Shown here one piece after another: positions 9,041-17,722 of a stretch of DNA of 64,000 bases. The stretch comes from Lentisphaerales bacterium (GTDB lineage Bacteria > Verrucomicrobiota > Lentisphaeria > Lentisphaerales > Lentisphaeraceae). Location: contig JAKVBD010000021.1 of NCBI GenBank assembly GCA_022446985.1, positions 1-64,000 of the forward strand, read 5' to 3'. A program made the position numbers and the translations under genes. The notes under the pieces are model-generated. The model ran no database searches and was not told the origin of the DNA. It was given only the letters and a program-made list of their open reading frames with translations. The number at the start of each line of letters is the position of its first letter. Within the stretch, counting starts at the first letter, position 1.

Positions 9041-10891
9041 TTAAGTGAGTATTTTTCGCGCTCGCTTTTGGTAGAACCACCACTCAAGAAGCAATAAGCC
9101 AAAAGCTATGGCAGCGAGGTAACGCCAAAGAGGCTTATCAGTCAATGTTTCGGCATCGCTTGCTGTGACACTGGTTTCGTTAAACTGAATACTGTTGAGA
9201 GAAGTGAGGCTGCTTTCGAGCGGGCTGAGCAGCGAAGCGTAAATAGTTCTAACGGTTTGTTGGTGAAGACTGAATTCGTAGGCTCCACTAATTGGAGCTG
9301 AGGTACCACCAATAATACCGCTTGAGTCAGGTTTGATTTCGATTTGTTTTCCCGATGGTAACCTGAGGGTGTAAGTTTTTTCTTTTTGGGCAGCGACTTC
9401 GTGAAGATAGCCTGTTTTTGTCGCTTCTTTTTCAGCCAAACCGGCATTTCGCAAACTTTCGTTGATAAGATTGGTGAGTAGTATGGGAAAGGCGACTTTA
9501 TAAGGAAGGGTACTTTGGTCCGGATTAAATAAGCAATAGTAGGGTGTTAAGTCGGCTATTTTTTTCTTTAGAAGTAGCGGCGCCTGTTCTCCGGTTATGA
9601 GTACTTCATATGATTTTTTCTCGACTTCGAGTGGACGGTTGGCATTGGTCATTTTAAATGACTGCATAAGTAGCAGGTCATCGAGAGTTACATGCTGTAG
9701 GAGTTCATTTGAGCGATTCCAGTCAATAATTGTAGATTGACTGTTTTCTGTCTCTATAAGTGATGATAAATCTTCGGGAATGTAACCAACAGAGAATTTT
9801 GTTTTTGCGTTGATGGCATGATCTGTCGGATGAGAGAAAATGGCCAGATCGTATTTCTCAGCAGGCTGATCGTTGATTTGTAACCCGGGAATATTTTGCA
9901 ACACTGTGCGGATTGAGCCAAGGTTACTAGCAACGTAAACATCGAGAGGGCGGGCGACAGTTAAGTCCATCCAGGCCTGATTGTCTGCTGCTAATGAATC
10001 TTCTTCACCGGCCTGAAGTTCAACTTTTAAGAGTGAACTCTGTGATCCGTCAATTTTAAATGACAGGCGTTGTTGTTTCTGTTGGATGGTCGAAAAACTA
10101 TCTGAGGCAATTTTATCACTATTTTGAAAGATGTTTACGGTCGCAGTTGCGGTATATGATTCTGAGGCAGTAAGCTGTACAAATATGACCCATGAAGTCG
10201 GGCCTGCACGGGTTGCGCTTAATTGGCTTATGCCGATATTTTTAGAATCTGTTTCGCCAATCAATTGAACATTTAGCTGAAATGAAAGGTCAAAAGTGGG
10301 GACATCTTGAAGGTTACCATCGGTGAAAAGTAAGGCTTCACCAAATTTACCGCTCTTAGTGAGAGCCTGAGTGACTTTTAGAGCAGATTCCAGGTCACTT
10401 TCAAGATCGGTTATTTTCAGGTCATCGACAGCTTTTTGGAGGATTTGGTAGTTGTTGGTAAAACTACAGAGTTTTTGGGCTGTTTTAGCAAAACTGATGA
10501 TGGCGAATTCCTGGTCGCTATCTTTATTTTTTATGATTTCGTTTAGTTTTTCTTTGACCTTGGCCAATCGGGATTGGCCTTTTTCCAAAGTGCCCATACT
10601 GGCAGAACAGTCGACAATTATAGGTAATTTCAAATCTGTGGTGTTACCGCTAACAATGGGATCCATAGCAGCGAGGATCAACAGGCAAAGTAGGAGTAAC
10701 TGGAGCAGTAAGAGAAGGTTACGCTTAAACTTTTGAAATGGGGAATTGACTCGGCTGTCTTGAAGTACCTGTTGCCATAGAACCAATGAAGGAATTTGTA
10801 CTCTTTGACGTCTTAGTTTGAGGAAATAAAAAGCCACCAGGGGAATGATTAAAAAGAAGAACCAGGCGGCTGATGGAAGATTAAATTTCAT
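9041..10891 (-). CDS. BatA-like membrane protein with von Willebrand factor A domain
   Basis: 616 residues. The N-terminal aerotolerance/BatA region has two membrane helices (10-25 and 58-76) around the KLRRQRVQIPSLVLWQQ segment. A VWA domain follows with the metal-site motif DCSASM (94-99) and a TDGN turn near 190. A long extracytoplasmic region leads to a C-terminal helix (about 588-607) and a basic tail. It overlaps the DUF58 gene by 4 bases, giving the classic MoxR-DUF58-BatA operon. Such systems are thought to act as ATP-driven chaperone or metal-insertion units at the envelope; the client is not identifiable here. Confidence 0.85.
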   Translation of the reverse strand: MKFNLPSAAWFFFLIIPLVAFYFLKLRRQRVQIPSLVLWQQVLQDSRVNSPFQKFKRNLLLLLQLLLLCLLILAAMDPIVSGNTTDLKLPIIVDCSASMGTLEKGQSRLAKVKEKLNEIIKNKDSDQEFAIISFAKTAQKLCSFTNNYQILQKAVDDLKITDLESDLESALKVTQALTKSGKFGEALLFTDGNLQDVPTFDLSFQLNVQLIGETDSKNIGISQLSATRAGPTSWVIFVQLTASESYTATATVNIFQNSDKIASDSFSTIQQKQQRLSFKIDGSQSSLLKVELQAGEEDSLAADNQAWMDLTVARPLDVYVASNLGSIRTVLQNIPGLQINDQPAEKYDLAIFSHPTDHAINAKTKFSVGYIPEDLSSLIETENSQSTIIDWNRSNELLQHVTLDDLLLMQSFKMTNANRPLEVEKKSYEVLITGEQAPLLLKKKIADLTPYYCLFNPDQSTLPYKVAFPILLTNLINESLRNAGLAEKEATKTGYLHEVAAQKEKTYTLRLPSGKQIEIKPDSSGIIGGTSAPISGAYEFSLHQQTVRTIYASLLSPLESSLTSLNSIQFNETSVTASDAETLTDKPLWRYLAAIAFGLLLLEWWFYQKRARKILT

Positions 10892-11763
10892 TTTATCCAG
10901 CCTCTTCTCACTAAAGTATCGAAAAGTAAGGCATCGAGATCGCAGTCAGAGGAGCAAGAAGCATATAAACCACTGCGGTTACGGGCCCAGTCGTTGACAT
11001 TTTGCTGTAATGAATGTAAATATTCCAGATATATTTCTGTCAGTTGTCCAGCAGCACTTATATCCAGAGTTACTTGAGTTTCACAATCAACGAAACGGGC
11101 ATCTCCGGAAATTTCCGGATTGAGCTCTTCTGGAGATAGAATTTGTAAAGCGTAAGGCGCTAACCCTTTGCTGAACAAAAGGTTGAATGATTTTTGTAAG
11201 TCACCAGCCGTCAAAAAATCTGAGAGAATAATCGCCATACCACGGCCACTGTGTTTCTTGAGTATCTTTTCAACACCTGTTTCGAGAGTTTGAGCTCCAC
11301 CGCAATTTGTATCGCCTATGAATCGATTAAATTTACTTGAGTTAAAGCGTCCGCTTGCTGGGCCTATATGCTGCGGAATAGACGCTTTTTCATCGTCAAG
11401 GGTATAGATACTGACTTTTTCATTGCTGTAAAGACCGATGGTCGCAAAAGCACTGGCAAGCTTAGTGGCCAGTTCGTACTTGCCTCCAAAATTCATCGAA
11501 GCACTGGCATCGATAATAATCACGAGGTTCATTTCCTCTTCAAGATGGAAGAGTTTGAGATATGGCTTTTGCAGTCTTGAAAAGATGTTCCAGTCAATGA
11601 AGCGCATATCATCTCCTGGTGAATAGTCGCGGTAATCTGAAAATTCTGTGCTGTTTCCTCCTCGACCGCTCAAGTGGTCGCCACGACTGCGACTGGTCAG
11701 TCGAGTACGTGGACTAAAACGCATGCGTTCCAGCCTGCCACAGGTTTTCGGAGGAAGAAGCAT
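10888..11763 (-). CDS. DUF58 domain protein
   Basis: 291 residues. The DUF58 signature is clear: GDHLSGRGG (28-36), FSDYRDYSPGDDMRFIDWN (41-59). It runs directly into a VWA-like fold with IIDASASM (83-90) as putative metal site, and LSDFLTAGDL further on. No membrane helix is visible, so it is probably cytoplasmic or peripheral. The ATG is one base after the MoxR stop codon and the stop overlaps the next gene by 4 bases, so the three genes are tightly coupled. It is the usual partner of MoxR ATPases. Confidence 0.9.
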   Translation of the reverse strand: MLLPPKTCGRLERMRFSPRTRLTSRSRGDHLSGRGGNSTEFSDYRDYSPGDDMRFIDWNIFSRLQKPYLKLFHLEEEMNLVIIIDASASMNFGGKYELATKLASAFATIGLYSNEKVSIYTLDDEKASIPQHIGPASGRFNSSKFNRFIGDTNCGGAQTLETGVEKILKKHSGRGMAIILSDFLTAGDLQKSFNLLFSKGLAPYALQILSPEELNPEISGDARFVDCETQVTLDISAAGQLTEIYLEYLHSLQQNVNDWARNRSGLYASCSSDCDLDALLFDTLVRRGWIK

Positions 11764-11764
11764 G

Positions 11765-12763
11765 TTATTTTTCGGTAACTTCTAAAAGGTCACTAAAGAT
11801 GGTGTCGAGCAGTTTGCTGATCTGAATACCTTCAGCCTGACCATCGTAATTGAGAATCATTCTGTGTTGTAGGACTTCGACAGCATAGTGGCGGATATCG
11901 GCAAATGAAACATGTAGGCGACCAGAAGCTAGAGCTTTGACACGGGCGGCTTTTATGAGTGCCTGAGTTGCACGTGGACTGGCACCCCAGCGAACATATC
12001 TTTTGACATCTTCTGAAGCATATTCAGATTCTGGATGAGTGCAGAGAACCAGACGAACGGCATAGTCCAGCATATTTTCAGCAACAACGACTTTGTCCAG
12101 AATCGATCTTAAATTGAGAATCTTTTCAGAGTCAAGTACTTTCCCGGCTTCGCTGTGGGCTTTGAGGATGGTCCTGTTAACGATCTCGTTGAGCTCTCGA
12201 CGGTTTGGGAAATCTACAAAAACTTTAAACATGAAACGGTCGAGTTGTGCTTCTGGAAGTGGGTAAGTGCCTTCCTGCTCAAGTGGGTTCTGAGTAGCTA
12301 ATACGAAGAAGGGAGGATTCAATTGATAGGTTTTGCCACCAGTAGTCACCGAACCTTCCTGCATGGTTTCCAGCAGCGCAGACTGAGTTTTTGGAGTTGC
12401 ACGGTTGATTTCGTCAGCAAGTAGAAGCTGGGTAAATATAGGACCTTGTCTGAATTCAAATTTGTAACCACCAGAAGGATCATTACTCATGATGTTGGTA
12501 CCGATGATGTCTGCCGGCATGAGGTCTGGAGTAAACTGGATACGATTAAAGTCTAGTTTGAGAACTTTAGAGAGGGCTTTGACAAGTTCAGTTTTACCAA
12601 GTCCAGGAACACCTTCTAAAAGGACGTTACCACCACAGATAAGAGCAGTTAGTGTTGCTTCGACGACTCTTTCCTGTCCGACGATGACTTTGCCGACTTC
12701 TGCTTTGGTCAGTTCGAATTTTTCTTTAAAGTTATCAGCTTCAGCCTGTAGAATGTCAGACAT
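11765..12763 (-). CDS. MoxR-family AAA+ ATPase
   Basis: 332-residue AAA+ protein. Walker A is GVPGLGKTEL (51-60) and Walker B LLLADE (113-118), followed by the MoxR-typical INRATPKTQSALLETMQE; sensor 1 is in FVLATQNPLEQEGTYPLPEAQLD and the C-terminal lid carries WGASPRATQALIKAARV. It forms an operon with the DUF58 and VWA genes downstream. The family uses ATP to remodel or mature client proteins through VWA partners. The 142-base gap to the gene upstream probably holds the operon promoter, though I see no convincing boxes. Confidence 0.95.
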   Translation of the reverse strand: MSDILQAEADNFKEKFELTKAEVGKVIVGQERVVEATLTALICGGNVLLEGVPGLGKTELVKALSKVLKLDFNRIQFTPDLMPADIIGTNIMSNDPSGGYKFEFRQGPIFTQLLLADEINRATPKTQSALLETMQEGSVTTGGKTYQLNPPFFVLATQNPLEQEGTYPLPEAQLDRFMFKVFVDFPNRRELNEIVNRTILKAHSEAGKVLDSEKILNLRSILDKVVVAENMLDYAVRLVLCTHPESEYASEDVKRYVRWGASPRATQALIKAARVKALASGRLHVSFADIRHYAVEVLQHRMILNYDGQAEGIQISKLLDTIFSDLLEVTEK

Positions 12764-12905
12764 GTTTTACTCTCAATTTGCGGTTAATAATTTCCGGCAG
12801 TTTACCCTGTAGACTTCAGTGTCATATGTAGTCTGTAAACTATGCGGAAGTTACTGATTCTCAAGGTGGAATTTAAGGTGAGCGGAGCAATTGAAAGTAA
12901 TTCTT

Positions 12906-13967
12906 TCAGGAAACGCCGAATTTTTTCTTAAACCAGGCAAAAGCAAGGTTGATCTCTTTGGAGGTTTCGATGACCAGAGTCTTGACGTCATCTCCCAAGG
13001 TTTCGACTATGTGAGGATTATATTTTTTGATCGCCTGTCGATGAGCTTTTTTAACGTCTTCAAAGTTACTTTCTGGCGTGACTCCGAGTATTTCATAAGG
13101 GTTTTTACGTTTGGTTTCAGTTTGTGTAACCGGTTCAACTTTTGCTTTCAGCTGGGCTTTAAGAAACTGGATTTCGCGTTCCTGAGTCTTTAGCTGACTG
13201 CGTTGAACAATAATCTCACTTTCTTTAGCCTTCAGATCAGCATTTTGCGTCTTAACTTTGTCGATCCATGAAGTTAAACCTTTACGGACATTGACCAATT
13301 CGGTGTCTTTTTCATTGAGATGTTCCTCAAGACTGAGCAGGCAGTTCTTATTTTTCATGAGGTCATCGTGATTACACTTTAATTCTTCCTGAAGAGTGGA
13401 AATGAGTAGCTCTTTTTCCTCTAATTGGCTGAATGTTTCGTCGAGAGAGGACTCTTTATCCTGAATGACCCTGGTCATGTGCTCAAGACTCTGGGTATAC
13501 ATCTTCTCTTTGTCAGAATAGGTTTTACGTGCTTGAGAAATCTCATCGCGCAGCTTGATCATACTATTTTCGTATTCTGAAATTTCCTTTTGTAGATTAT
13601 TGACCTGAAGGTCTTCTGTGGAAGCCTCAGGCTGGGAAATCGTTGTCATCTTGCTTTTAAGTTGATCTAGTAAACCACTGCGATTGAGCATTTCTTTTTG
13701 TAGAGTATCCAGGAGTTTTTGCTTATCTATCAGTGAAGTGTGCAGTTCATCAATCTGCTTATTTTTTTGAAGAAGTGACTCTTCCAGTCTGTCTGCACGT
13801 GAGTTAACTGCGGCCATTTCACGTTTGAGAGAATCGATGAGTTCTTTCTTAAACTGGATTTGTTCTTGTTGCGAGGTCAGGCGAAAATTGAGGGTTTTGA
13901 TTTCCTCTTCAAGGACTTGTTGGCGAAGTGTTTGTTGATCGAACGAATTTTCTTCTGACATTAGCAT
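12906..13967 (-). CDS. Coiled-coil protein with C-terminal J-like domain lacking HPD
   Basis: 353 residues. Residues 1-285 are almost continuous heptad-type coiled coil rich in Q, K, E and L. Residues 288-353 match the J-domain (PYEILGVTPESNFEDVKKAHR, then helix III ending KEINLAFAWFKKKFG). The invariant HPD between helices II and III is replaced by NPH (317-319), so stimulation of Hsp70 ATPase by the usual mechanism is unlikely. No signal peptide or membrane helix. It is upstream of the moxR operon by 142 bases on the same strand. It could be a structural scaffold that keeps the J fold for binding only. Confidence 0.75.
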   Translation of the reverse strand: MLMSEENSFDQQTLRQQVLEEEIKTLNFRLTSQQEQIQFKKELIDSLKREMAAVNSRADRLEESLLQKNKQIDELHTSLIDKQKLLDTLQKEMLNRSGLLDQLKSKMTTISQPEASTEDLQVNNLQKEISEYENSMIKLRDEISQARKTYSDKEKMYTQSLEHMTRVIQDKESSLDETFSQLEEKELLISTLQEELKCNHDDLMKNKNCLLSLEEHLNEKDTELVNVRKGLTSWIDKVKTQNADLKAKESEIIVQRSQLKTQEREIQFLKAQLKAKVEPVTQTETKRKNPYEILGVTPESNFEDVKKAHRQAIKKYNPHIVETLGDDVKTLVIETSKEINLAFAWFKKKFGVS

Positions 13968-14076
13968 CTATGGTTTTAATCAACAGTACAATTTTGTCGG
14001 TCGTATTTCAATTGAATTATGAGACTTATAACTCTAAAAACTTGCTTTAACCTTTTACTGCCAGCATATCAGTTAC

Positions 14077-14368
14077 ATGAATATTTCTGCTCATATATCG
14101 GCCATGCACGCAGCCTCGTACAATTTTGGGGTATCGGCGCACAATATTGCAAATCTCTCAACGGAAGATTTCAAAGCTCAAGAGGTTACTCTGATTGAGG
14201 GAATCTATGGTGCTCCAAGGCCAGTAGTCGAACAGTCTGAAAGGAGCATGGATATAGTGACAGAAATGACTCGCCAACAACGTTTTAATTTATGACTGTA
14301 AAACAAATGCTGAAGTTGTAAAAGCTCATGACGAAATGCTCGGTGGACTTATCGCTACACTTGCCTGA
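14077..14368 (+). pseudogene. Frameshifted flagellar basal-body-rod-like small protein
   Basis: From the ATG at 14077 the first 72 residues begin with the rod-protein N-terminal pattern (ISAMHAASYNFGVSAHNIAN, like FlgC/FlgG starts) and reach RQQRFNL before a TGA at 14293. A shift of one base near 14290 opens a second frame reading YDCKTNAEVVKAHDEMLGG, which is the conserved C-terminal helix of the same family (EVVKxHDEMLG...), ending at 14368. One extra T in the TTT at 14290-14291 explains it. The repaired product would be about 96 residues, the normal size of these short rod-like proteins. No other flagellar gene is in the window. Confidence 0.75.
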
Positions 14369-14486
14369 TATCCAGGTGGTTATCCTTACTTAAATATCAC
14401 TCAATACATTAAAAGTTGATGTTTTCGCTATACTGGTGTATTTCTTGCGTTTTTTTATTTGTTGAAAATTTAAAGTGGGGAAGCAT

Positions 14487-14842
14487 ATGAACATATTAAT
14501 TTTCGAGGACAGGAAAGGGCAGACTCAACTTATCCAGAGATCATTCAAAAAAATAGTAGTTATCAGGTTATGTGTTATGAAGATGCCTTTGATGGTTAAG
14601 TCATTATGAAGGCAGTGAACTCATTAGATGTAGTTGTTCTCGACAATAAATTGCCATATGCCAATGGTATGTACTTACTCCAAATAATAAAAGAGAGCGA
14701 TAATTTTAAAAATATTCCGATCATTATGAGTAGCGCGGATGATGATTATGAAAGCTTTAAAACGATAGGGGCCGACTATTACCTTCACAAGCCGTACTGC
14801 AAACACGGCATTATGGGAATTTTGGATCATGTGGAAGGTTAA
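14487..14842 (+). pseudogene. Broken response regulator receiver domain
   Basis: The ATG at 14487 (GGGGAAG upstream) starts MNILIFED, the first strand and acidic pair of a receiver domain, but the frame is lost at an A-run near 14547-14553. The correct continuation, in the other frame, reads NSSYQVMCYEDAFDG, then hits an in-frame TAA at 14597-14599, and resumes from 14606 with LDVVVLDNKLPYANGMYLL (phospho-acceptor Asp in VLDNKLP) and YYLHKPY (conserved Lys). So there are two separate lesions. An ATG at 14606 could still give a 78-residue fragment, but it lacks the acidic pocket and should not be phosphorylated normally. Confidence 0.8.
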
Positions 14843-14854
14843 TTAAGTTTTCGG

Positions 14855-15673
14855 ATGAGATACAAAATCGAAAATGCAGAGATTGATATTCTCGCTCCTT
14901 TTATCCATAAGTTGACAGGGATAGTACTGGATTATAGCAAGGCGTACCTTTTTGAAACTCGCCTGGGTCCTGTATTGGAGAAATACAGTCTGACAAATTT
15001 TCAAGAATTAATCAGCAGTATCGCGCTGAATCGCAATATTGAACGCGAGGTGATTGATGCAATCACAACTCAGGAAACACTTTTTTTCAGAGACAGGTCT
15101 CCATTTGATTTTGTACAGAATAAATTTTTCCCTGATTTTTTCGATAAAAATGGGATGAACGCACCTTTAAGAGTTTGGAGTGCAGCAAGTTCAACTGGCC
15201 AGGAAATTTACAGCATAGCTATGTCTCTGCAGAACATTCTTTTCGATTTGAGTAAGTACAATATCAATTTATTGGCAACGGATATTTCAGATGAAGCGAT
15301 AAGTAAGGCCAGTATAGGGCGGTATAACAAGTTTGAACTTTCCAGAGGTCTGGAGCTTAAGACATTACATAAATACTTTAATAAAGAAGATATTACCTGG
15401 AAAATTAAAGATGAAATAAGACATGCGGTACATTTCAGGCGGATGAATTTATTGAAGCCGTTTGTCAATGTACCAAAGCAAAATCTGATTTTTTGCCGCA
15501 ATGTGGCGATATATTTTTCAAGAGAGGACAGAAAAACTCTTTATGACAGACTGGCGGACCATTTAGTCGATGACGGAGTACTTGTGATAAGCTCAACGGA
15601 ATCTTTAGCCGGTATAACAGATAAATTTATAAAAGAACAGTTTCACGGAGCTGTTTTTTATAGGAAATCCTAA
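14855..15673 (+). CDS. cheR: CheR-family protein-glutamate methyltransferase
   Basis: 272 residues with the two-domain CheR layout: helical N-domain (1-75) ending in TQETLFFRD (72-80), then the SAM-binding fold with VWSAASSTGQE (107-117), LLATDIS and NLIFCRNVAIYF, the most diagnostic CheR motif. The usual Cys-Ser-Thr-Gly-Glu-Glu is here Ser-Ser-Thr-Gly-Gln-Glu, a mild divergence. The function is methylation of receptor glutamates with S-adenosylmethionine. It is the first intact gene of a signalling operon (next gene 17 bases on), yet no receptor, CheA or CheB is in the window, so the substrate may not be a classical chemoreceptor. Confidence 0.9.
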   Translation: MRYKIENAEIDILAPFIHKLTGIVLDYSKAYLFETRLGPVLEKYSLTNFQELISSIALNRNIEREVIDAITTQETLFFRDRSPFDFVQNKFFPDFFDKNGMNAPLRVWSAASSTGQEIYSIAMSLQNILFDLSKYNINLLATDISDEAISKASIGRYNKFELSRGLELKTLHKYFNKEDITWKIKDEIRHAVHFRRMNLLKPFVNVPKQNLIFCRNVAIYFSREDRKTLYDRLADHLVDDGVLVISSTESLAGITDKFIKEQFHGAVFYRKS

Positions 15674-15690
15674 TAGTTAGGGGTAGGCAG

Positions 15691-17307
15691 ATGTTTGATG
15701 ATGAAGATTTTATAGAGGAATTATGCCATTGCATAAAGGCTAAAGATGTAATAAAAATCAAAGTCCTTTTAGATGAGATGGACAATGTTTCTCCCAAAGT
15801 GGCGCAGAGACTTTTATTTGAAATATGCCGGACAGAAGATGAACTGTCAATTCCTTTGCTCCTGGATATTCAAACCCATCATCCAAATATAGCTCATGCC
15901 ATTCCGACTCTAAGTGATGTTCTTTATGGCAAGATGCATACTCTGGTTGAATTTGAGCCTCTTTTTAATAATTTGAAATCTGTCGAAGAGAAGTGCTGTT
16001 TTGTTGAGGCTTTAGCAGAAACAGAAAAAAGTTCAGAGATCAACAACTTCTTGATTAAGTTGATGCGTGAGGAATCGGAGGTCGAGATCATTTGCAGTAC
16101 TTTAAGGACTATGGAAGAGCTTAAGAGTTCTGATTTCACAGAGGTTGTGACCGATTATCTTTATTCTGTTGATTATAAGTTAGTGCTCCAGGCAGTGGAA
16201 ACTCTGGGGCGCTGCGTGTCGTCAACCGGTATAAAAGCATTGGAGTCACGAGCTGGTTCTGACATGACGATCGACCGTAAGATTGTCAATTCTTTGGCAA
16301 AAGCTGGAACGAATGAAGCAATAGAAGTCTTGGTTAATTTTTTAGCCAGCAATAGAGTACATCTGAGGAATTATTCTCGTGTAGCTCTTGTACACCTCAA
16401 AGAAAGATCGATTGAGGCTTTGGTAAAAGCTTTGGGGCATGGCAACAAAGACTTTACTATCATAGCTTTGAATACTTTAGGAGAAACCGGTGTTCCAGAA
16501 GCGGTGAAGCCGATCAGGCGCTTTTTACAGAACTTTCCAGAAGATGCGAATGTACGGTTTTCTGCTTATGAATCTCTTGGTATATTACCGGTGAAAGCAG
16601 GAGCCTATACTTTAACAGATGGTTTGTCAGATGAAGTGGAGGCTGTGCGAATGGCCGCGGCAAAAGCGGTTGATCATCTCTACGATAAAATGTTTGAGAT
16701 GGGGATTAAAAACATTTTGGATCAAAATGAAAACCCTGGACAAATTGTCGAAGCCTTTATTATTGCTGAGTGTGATACGGTCTTTAAAAGTTTGATTGAT
16801 TTCGATTTATTTAATAAATGGGTTTTTGCGTATTTTAAAGAAAACCGGTCTCCAGAACTTTTGAAGAGATATGCTCCTAAAGATAAGTCTGGTGAATTAA
16901 CTAAAATTCTCAATAGCCTTGAGGCTAAGGATAGCAGTGGAGAATTCCAGGTTTGTGTGGTTGATGATTCTCGTTTGTTACTGCGGATTTATCGGAAAAT
17001 GTTGGATCAGATTGGTGTAGTTTACCATTTATTTGAGTTTGCAGAAGCAGCTCTTGAGTTTATGCATGAAACCAAGCCTTCTTTACTGATCACCGATTTA
17101 AATATGCCTGGCATGGATGGTATAGAATTGACTCGTCAAGTGAGAGGGATTTATAAACCTGCAGATTTACCTATAGCTATGGTGACGACTCAGGATGAGA
17201 GTTCAGATGGAGCTAGTGCCAAGGCTGCCGGAATTCAGTATTATATGAATAAACCATTTACTGAAGAAATGCTTAAAGCCCTTATATATGAGTCAAAAGG
17301 GAAATAG
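15691..17307 (+). CDS. HEAT-repeat protein with C-terminal receiver domain
   Basis: 538 residues. About 1-400 is made of alpha-helical HEAT-type repeats (for example TNEAIEVLVNFLASNRVHL, LKERSIEALVKALGHGNKD, NTLGETGVPEAVKPIRRFL, AAAKAVDHLYDKM). Residues 421-538 are a receiver domain with acidic pair Asp425-Asp426, phospho-acceptor Asp469 (ITDLNMPGMDGIEL) and Lys521 (NKPF). No output enzyme domain. It probably docks partner proteins in a phosphorylation-dependent way. The stop codon abuts the start of the HATPase gene, so the pair is coupled. The cognate kinase is not in the window. Confidence 0.85.
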   Translation: MFDDEDFIEELCHCIKAKDVIKIKVLLDEMDNVSPKVAQRLLFEICRTEDELSIPLLLDIQTHHPNIAHAIPTLSDVLYGKMHTLVEFEPLFNNLKSVEEKCCFVEALAETEKSSEINNFLIKLMREESEVEIICSTLRTMEELKSSDFTEVVTDYLYSVDYKLVLQAVETLGRCVSSTGIKALESRAGSDMTIDRKIVNSLAKAGTNEAIEVLVNFLASNRVHLRNYSRVALVHLKERSIEALVKALGHGNKDFTIIALNTLGETGVPEAVKPIRRFLQNFPEDANVRFSAYESLGILPVKAGAYTLTDGLSDEVEAVRMAAAKAVDHLYDKMFEMGIKNILDQNENPGQIVEAFIIAECDTVFKSLIDFDLFNKWVFAYFKENRSPELLKRYAPKDKSGELTKILNSLEAKDSSGEFQVCVVDDSRLLLRIYRKMLDQIGVVYHLFEFAEAALEFMHETKPSLLITDLNMPGMDGIELTRQVRGIYKPADLPIAMVTTQDESSDGASAKAAGIQYYMNKPFTEEMLKALIYESKGK

Positions 17308-17715
17308 ATGTTACTTCATTCCATTGAGAATCTTGAGGGACTAAGTGGTGTTAAATCAGTAGTTGATGATGCTTTAGAATTCTTAAATAACCAAGGTGTG
17401 ATTATAAACGATTTTGCTTTTCGCCTGGTCTTAACTGAAGCGATGAACAATGCGGTAATACATGGCAACCAAGGAGATAATACTCTAAGGGTTTTATGTT
17501 CGATAGAATTGGAAGGCAAAACCCTTTCATTATTAGTTGAGAATCAGGGAGAAGGCTTTGATTGGCAAAAGACTATAACAGAATCAGAAACTAGGGGTTC
17601 TGAGGACCCTCTCTGCGAAGGAGGCAGAGGTTTTGTTATTTATAAATTATATGGGTATGTCTTCAGTTTTGAGAATGATGGTCGATTGGTAAGGTTAACA
17701 AAGGTTTTAGAGTAG
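17308..17715 (+). CDS. RsbW/anti-sigma-type HATPase protein
   Basis: 135 residues, a stand-alone GHKL ATPase domain. The N-box is LTEAMNNAVIHGN (42-54, with Glu44, Asn47, His52), and the G2 region EGGRGFVIYKLY occurs near 108-119. Such domains act as serine kinases or anti-sigma factors in partner switches and pair with PP2C phosphatases, and one is encoded immediately downstream. No antagonist STAS-domain gene is seen nearby, so either the antagonist is elsewhere or the wiring differs. Starts directly at the preceding stop codon (TAGATG). Confidence 0.88.
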   Translation: MLLHSIENLEGLSGVKSVVDDALEFLNNQGVIINDFAFRLVLTEAMNNAVIHGNQGDNTLRVLCSIELEGKTLSLLVENQGEGFDWQKTITESETRGSEDPLCEGGRGFVIYKLYGYVFSFENDGRLVRLTKVLE

Positions 17716-17722
17716 TTTCCAC

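Noticed and set aside
14077-14295. Functional 72-residue flagellar-like gene
   Set aside because: The conserved C-terminal helix lies in a shifted frame directly after the stop, so the 72-residue reading is truncated.
14606-14842. Stand-alone 78-residue receiver-like protein
   Set aside because: It is the C-terminal part of a broken receiver domain; lacks the acidic pocket and has no ribosome site.
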